From the NCBI GenBank assembly GCA_030248215.1, contig JASANG010004101.1, positions 300,906 to 364,905 on the forward strand: a DNA stretch of 64,000 nucleotides, written 5' to 3'. Each line of letters starts with the position of its first letter. Positions within the stretch are counted from its first letter, which is position 1. Position numbers and translations under genes: made by a program. Source of the stretch: Enoplolaimus lenunculus. Taxonomy: Eukaryota; Nematoda; Enoplea; Enoplida; Thoracostomopsidae. Below, piece by piece: positions 58,355 to 64,000 of this stretch. Under the pieces are notes generated by a model, which had not been told where the DNA came from, ran no database searches, and worked only from the letters and a program-made list of their open reading frames with translations.

Positions 58355-60955
58355 ACAGCTGTCCCCCTGTCACAACTGTCCTGCGTCCCAACTGTATCGC
58401 TGTCCCAGCTGTCCCAACGGTCGTGCTGTCACAACTGTCCCGCTGTCCCAATGGTCCCGCTGTCCCAACTGTGCCGCTGTCCAGCTGTTCCTACTGTTTT
58501 GCTCTCCCAGCTATCCCAACTGTCCAACTGTTACAACTGTCCCGCTGTCCCAGCTGTCCCATATGTCCAACTATTCCTACTGTTTCGCTGTCCCAACTGT
58601 CTCGCTGTCCGAACTGCCCAGGTGTCCCAACTGTCCCAACTGTCCCTACTGTTACGTTGTTCCAGCTGTCCCAACTGTCCAACTGTCCCTACTGTTTCGC
58701 TGTCTGAACTGTCCCGCAGTCCCAACTGTCCCGGTGTCCCAAGTGTCCCGCTGTCCCAGCTGTCCAACTGTTCCGCTGTCCCAACTGTCCCGCTGTCCCA
58801 ACGGTTTCAACTGTCCAGCTTTCCCAACTGCCCCGCTGTTCTAACTGCCCCGCTGTCGAACTGTCCCAACAGTTTCGCTGTCACAACTGTCCCAACTGTC
58901 CCGCTGTCCCAACGGTTTCAACTGTCCAGCTTTCCCAACTGCCCCGCTGTTCTAACTGCCCCGCTGTCCAACTGTCCCAACTGTTGCGCTGTCCCAACTG
59001 TCCCAACTGTCCAAACTGTACCGCTTACCAACTGTCCCGCTGCCCCAACTGTCTCAACTGTACCGCTGTCCCAGTTCCAACTCTCATACTGTCCCAAATG
59101 TCCCGCTTCCAGATGTCTCAGCTTCCCAACTGTCCCGCTGTCCCAACTGTACCGCTGTACCAACTGTTCCAACTGTCCCAACTGTCCAGCTGTTTTGCTG
59201 TCCCAACTGTCCCGCTGTCTCAACTGTCCCGCTGTCCCAGCTGTTCCAACTGTCCCAACTGTCCAGCTGTTCTGCTGTCCCAACTGTCCCAACTGTCCCG
59301 CTGTCCCAACGGTTTCAACTGTCCAGCTGTCCCAAATGCCCCGCTGTTCTAACTGCCCCGTTGTCCAGCTGTCCCAACAGTTTCGCTGTCACAACTGTCC
59401 CAACTGTCCTGCGGTCCCAACTGCCCCGCTGTCCAATTGTCCCACGGTTGCGCTGTCCCAACTGTCCCAACTGTCCCGCTTTTCCAGTCCCAACGTCCAA
59501 CAGTCCCAAATGCCCCGCTTCCCAACTGTCCCGCTGTCCCAACTGTCCCAACTGTCCCTACTGTACCGTTGTCCCAGTCCCAACTGTCCTACTGTCCCAA
59601 ATGTCCCGCTTCCAACTGTCTCAGCTTCACCCAACTGGCCAACTGTTCCGCTGTTCCAACTGTCCCGCTGTCGCAACGGACTCAACTGTCCAGCTGTCCC
59701 AACTTTATCGCTGTCGTAACTGCCCGCTGTCCAATTGTCCCAACAGTTTCGCTGCCCAACAGATGGTACTGTCCCGCGGTCCTAACTGCCCCTTTGTCCC
59801 AACTGTCCCCAATTGTTGTAATTGCTGAACTGTCCCAACTGCAACGCTGTCCCAATTGTCCCGATGTCCCAACTGGTCCGCTTTCCAACTATCGCGCTGT
59901 CCCAATTCTTCCAGCTGTCCTAACTGTCACGCTGTTCCACCTGTTCCGTTGTCGCAACTGTTCCAACTGTCCCGACTGTCCAACTGTCCCAACTATCCCG
60001 CCTGTTGCAACTGTCCCAACTGTCCTACTGCCCGCTTTCCCAACTGCCCCGCTGTTCCGACTGCCCGCTGTCCAACTGACCCAACTGTTGCGCTGTCCCA
60101 ACTGTCCCAACTGTCCCGCTGTCCCAACTGCCTCAACTGCCCCGCTTTCCTAACTGCCCCGCTTCCCTAACTGTCACACTGTCCCAACCGTCGCAAGTGT
60201 CCCGCTGTCCCAGTCCCAACGTCCCACAGTCCCAAATCTCCCGCTTCCCAACTGTTCGCTGTCCCAACTGTCCCAACTGCACCGCTGTCCCAGTCCCAGC
60301 TGTCCACTGTCCCAAAGTTCCGCTTCCAACTGTCTCAGCTGTCCTACTGTCCCAAATGTTCCGCTTCCAACTGTTTCAGCTGTCCCAACTGTCCCGATGC
60401 CCCAACTGTCCCGCTGTCCCAACTGTCCCGCTGTCTCAACTGTCCCACTATCCCAACTGTGTCGCTGTCTCAGCTGTCCCAGCTGTTTCGCTGTCCCAAC
60501 TGTGCCGCTGTCAAAACTGTCCCGGTGTCACAACTGTCCCGCTGTCCCAACTGTCGAGCTATCTCTGCTGTCCCAACTGTCCCAACTGTCCAACTGTTCT
60601 GCTGTCCCAATTGTTCCGACTGTCCCGCTGTCCCAAGGGTCTCAACTGTCCAGCTGTCCCAACTGCCCCGCTGTCCCAAGGGTCCCAACAGTTTTGCTGT
60701 CCCAACTGTCCCAACTGTCCCAACTGTACCGCAGTCCTAACTGTCCCGTTGTCCCAACTGTTCTCAATTGCTGTAATTGTTGAACTGTCCCGACTGATCC
60801 GCGGTCCCAATTGTCCCGATGTTCCAACTAGTCCGCAGTTCCCAACTGTCCCGCTGTCCCAGTCCCAACGTCACACAGTCCCAAATGTCCCGCGTCCCAA
60901 CGGTCCGGCTGTCCCAACTGTCCCACTGTCCCAACTGTCCCGCAGTCCCAATTAT
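58355..60955. repeat. 9-bp minisatellite, about 2.6 kb
   Basis: Nearly 290 units of CTGTCCCAA and CTGTCCCGC, with higher-order blocks such as CGGTTTCAACTGTCCAGC that recur (about 58799, 58911, 59309). The 9-bp period leaves several frames open on both strands; these are not genes. It ends about 60955 in unique sequence. Confidence 0.95.
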
Positions 60956-61084
60956 ATAAATTTGTTGTGTGTATTCCTGTAACATTGCTGTCCCCGGAAA
61001 ATTGGACGGCCTTTAGGTTAACATTGACCCATTGAAATATGATAAAACACGTATTTCTGCGCTTTTCAGAATATCAGGACGGCT

Positions 61085-61275
61085 TTAATTCTGTTTGTTC
61101 TGGGTCGGTCGGGACAGCCGGGACAGCTTCGAGCCCGTAATTTGGCTTGGTCGGTCGGGACAGCCGGGATAGTTTCGAGCCCGTATTTTTGCTGGGTCGG
61201 TCGGGACAGCCGGTACAGCTTCAAACCAATGTTTTTGTTGGGTCGGTCGAGACAGCCGGGACAGTGTAAACCGGG
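61085..61275 (-). repeat. 46-bp minisatellite, inverted block
   Basis: About four units, reverse complement of those at 62097-63145 (GTCGGGACAGCCGGGACAG core, then TTTTTGCTGGGTCGGTC). Confidence 0.88.
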
Positions 61276-62096
61276 CCCATGTATAGAACACTGGCAGAAA
61301 AAAACATTTTTATTGCGTTTTCCAGGGGCTGTCGACCCCCAAACCCCACACAAACCAATTCTTTGTTTGAACAAAATTTTTGACTGGCATTGTAGCTTAA
61401 GTGTGAGAACCGCTTTAGTGCGGGGGGCTTTGCTTAGGGTCCCTTAATGTTGCGGGGGGTTCAGAGGGGCGGCAGCCCCCCTGAGAACGTAATTTAAAAA
61501 GTTGTATGTAGAAGATGGGAGACTTTATCTCGGGAAGTTGTCTTTTATTGGTTATCAAACGCGTTGTGCCCCTCCAACCCCCCACACCCACTAGGCAATT
61601 TACGTATATGTTGAAATAGTATTAAACACTGTTACTGTGCTTCAAATACATTTTCAAACAGCTGAACCTTAAAAATTGAATACCGCAAATAGCGCATTCT
61701 GACCAGGAATAACAAATTTACTCAGCCTGAAAAAATTACAAGGCAGTTACTGCCTAAAGCTTTTGAAGAAAATGGGATAATTTTAGCCGGAGGTTCAGGC
61801 AATTTGGGTAGGTGCTTCAAAACAAGGTTGCGATGAAATGATGACACCAATTTAACATATTTTTATTGACTGAATGTTTTACGAACTGCTGTACCGGCTC
61901 CTGTTTCTTCACCACCGCTTGCGCACTGCTTACTGCTTACCTTCGCTACATCGTTGCAAACAGGAATGATAGATCACTGTTAATTTATATTTTGCAAAAA
62001 TATTCTAAAAGAAGCGGACGACGGCTGGATCACAAAAATTTCATTATTTCTACACTACTTACAGGTTCAAATATACTGCATGACGCAAGAGTGAAC
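61276..62096. other. Spacer between inverted minisatellite blocks
   Basis: Holds the GGGGCGGCAGCCCC repeat end (61451-61475) and otherwise AT-rich DNA without a recognisable gene. Confidence 0.4.
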
Positions 62097-63145
62097 TTCA
62101 AGCTGTCCCGGTTGTCCCGATCGACCCAGCAAAAACATAGGCTCGAAGCTGTCCCGGCTGTCCCGACCGACCCAACGAAAACACACACTCGAAGCTGTCC
62201 CGACTGTACCGACCGACCCAGCATTAAATCATAGGTTCGAAGCTATCCCGGCTGTCCCGCCAGACAAAGCAAAAGCATTGGTTCGAAGTTGTCCTGGTTG
62301 TCCGGCCCGACCTAGCAAAAACACAGGCTCGAAGCTGTCCCGACCGACCCACCGAAAAGACACGCTCGAAACTATCCCAGCTGCCCGTCATACTCAGTAA
62401 AAACATGGGCTCGAAGCTGTCCACACTCAAAATAATATTTCTATTTAAGACAAAATTTCTTACATTTAAGAAATATAATAAGCAAGGTGCACTTGAAAAG
62501 TATTTCTGTTATAACAGAAGTTTTCAAAAAAGTTTTGAAATAAAGTCTGAAAATAAACGTTTTCCAGTTATTTTTGGAAAAATTGTTTTAAATATCAGAA
62601 AAACTTTTCAGATTTGCCACAGAAAATACTTTTCTGAATAAATTCAGAAATCCTTTTTTGTGTGCAGGCTGTCTCGCCCGACCCAAACAAAACACACGCT
62701 GGAAGCTGTCCTGGCTGTCCCGACCGACCCAAGGAAAATACACGCCCGAAGCTGTCGCGGCTGTCACACCCGACCCAGGAAAAAGATAGGCTCGAAGCTG
62801 TCCCGGCTGTCCCGACCGACCCAACGAAAACTAACGCTCGAAGTTTTCCCGGCTGTCCTGCCCGACCCAGCAACACATAGGGTGGAAGCTGCCAGGCTGT
62901 CAGGATCCAGCAAAAACATAAGCTCGAAGCTGTCCCGGTTGTCCCGACCGACCCAACGAAAATACACGTTCGAAGCTGTCCTGTCCCGCCCGACCAAGCA
63001 AAAACTAGGCTCGAAGCTGTCCCAGCTGTCCCGCGCGACCCGGCAAAAACATAGTCTCGAAGCTGTCCCGGCTGTCCCGACCGACCCACCGAAAACACAC
63101 GCTCGAAGCTTGTCCCAGCTGTCCCGCCTGACCCAGCAAAAACAT
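62097..63145 (+). repeat. 46-bp minisatellite, main blocks
   Basis: Two blocks (62097-62425 and 62665-63145) of units with CGAAGCTGTCCCGGCTGTCC and CGACCGACCCAGCAAAAACA. They are separated by about 240 bp of AT-rich DNA. Unit length is about 46 bp and varies by a few bases, so the frames are incidental. Confidence 0.92.
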
Positions 63146-63917
63146 TAATTTGCACACTGTAAATATTTTTGCACAGATATACTGCTTTGCCTAGTAAACC
63201 ATACAATAGTCACACAGTCAATGTAAATTGCTTTTAACGGGCAAACGTTAGAACTTTGCACAGCCTAGTTGATCACCATTCTTCCCTTGTCGGTTGTAAT
63301 TTTTAAGCGCTATATTTATTGGATAGCAGTGAGCAGTGATAGTTGAATAGACTTTAATCCATCAGTTTAAGTTGCACTTATTATGCATTCAGGTCTGATG
63401 CAGCAAGCGCAACATTAAAAAGATTTAATAATATCAAGTGAACTCACGTGATGATTTTCTATACGTTAAGAGTAAGGCAACTAAATTTTTGCTAAAATTT
63501 GTAATGCGGTTGAACTGTAATAGTCTTCACTGGTTACTTAAACCTATTATTGCAACTACTAACATTGCCTGCGTGCATGATTTGAATTTCAACGCTGTTA
63601 TAAAACACTTACTTGCTTACAGGTTTCAGTTCGATGCTGCTTACTGCATACATTTTTATTAAAACAAGGTCTCAAGTTTGAATTCAATAGTTCGTATTTA
63701 CGTAGCTATGTTTATTGAAGGTAACTAAACTTTTGAAGTAGATGCTATTAAGTGTATAAATATCTTTCATGTACTTACTGGCATATCTGCTGTATGATAT
63801 AGTTCATTTTTTGGATTTTTAAGTTGGCGTGCGATGGGCATTGCAAATTTAACGTCAAAATATAGTTATTGCGTTTTTTTGATCTTGTGGGTCTCGGATT
63901 TTCTTAGATATATGTGT
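63146..63917. other. No recognised feature
   Basis: AT-rich DNA between the minisatellite and the LTR fragment. Confidence 0.4.
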
Positions 63918-64000
63918 TGTAAGGTCTGGACTGGTCAAAAACGGGGATTTTCGACCGATCCGAAGGCGGGTATGGTCTAGTTTCGGGTTGATCCTGGAAC
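63918..64000 (-). mobile_element. Edge of another LTR copy, minus strand
   Basis: Reverse complement of the last 83 bases of the 3' LTR (15549-15631), starting TGTAAGGTCTGG. It agrees with the 3' LTR more than with the 5' LTR where the two differ. The window ends inside it, so it may be a solo LTR or a second element in opposite orientation. Confidence 0.93.

Noticed and set aside
58328-60982. Long Cys/Pro/Ser/Val-rich frames, up to 463 codons
   Set aside because: Products of a 9-bp tandem repeat read in different frames; no start context, introns or domains.
62595-63206. 203-codon minus-strand frame rich in Gly, Ser and Thr
   Set aside because: It runs through the 46-bp minisatellite and changes with unit length.

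Overview
The window looks like nuclear DNA of an invertebrate animal. It is AT-rich, has introns with GT/AG borders, and carries two recognisable bilaterian genes among many repeats: a bestrophin-type chloride channel and an Odd-skipped-related (Osr) zinc-finger factor. A tunicate or other marine invertebrate is my guess, from the compact genes and the crowd of MITEs and tRNA-derived SINEs; the sequence does not prove it.

Layout. 1-3051 holds a G-rich patch and a cluster of tRNA-like SINE copies. 3052-15631 is a 12.6 kb Ty3/gypsy-type LTR retrotransposon that looks whole: two 1204-bp LTRs, primer site, gag with two zinc knuckles, pol (protease, RT, RNase H, integrase ending in a PHD finger), a third large ORF of unknown function, and a polypurine tract. 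15632-21277 holds a MITE, a CpG-rich 31-bp minisatellite joined to a tRNA-like SINE, and two hAT-type non-autonomous elements with recognisable target duplications. 21278-28048 is a seven-exon bestrophin gene whose joined exons stay in frame (448 codons). 28049-45215 is mostly unrecognised AT-rich DNA with two more MITE copies, a SINE and a third hAT-type element. 45216-49219 is a four-exon Osr gene (434 codons, four C2H2 fingers). 49220-64000 is dominated by repeats: small palindromic elements, an 18-bp minisatellite, an element with about 200-bp inverted ends, a 2.6 kb 9-bp minisatellite, a 46-bp minisatellite in both orientations, and the edge of another LTR copy on the minus strand.

The most unusual signals are: (1) the 8-mer CCTTGACG, 11 times, all on the sense strand of the LTR element, in two reading frames, in both LTRs and in non-coding parts, and not seen by eye elsewhere in the window; (2) the element's unassigned third ORF behind an extreme C-rich tract, and its integrase-PHD fusion; (3) three hairpins with GNRA-type loops near its 3' end; (4) LTRs that match closely at one end and hardly at all in the middle, without a target duplication, which suggests recombination; (5) a bestrophin whose pore-neck Phe is replaced by Asn; (6) a SINE family with two conserved hairpins before its tRNA-like part.

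The two host genes have unrelated jobs (anion channel; transcription factor), so nothing suggests that they work together. Coordinates of exons come from splice-site reading and frame continuity, not from transcripts.
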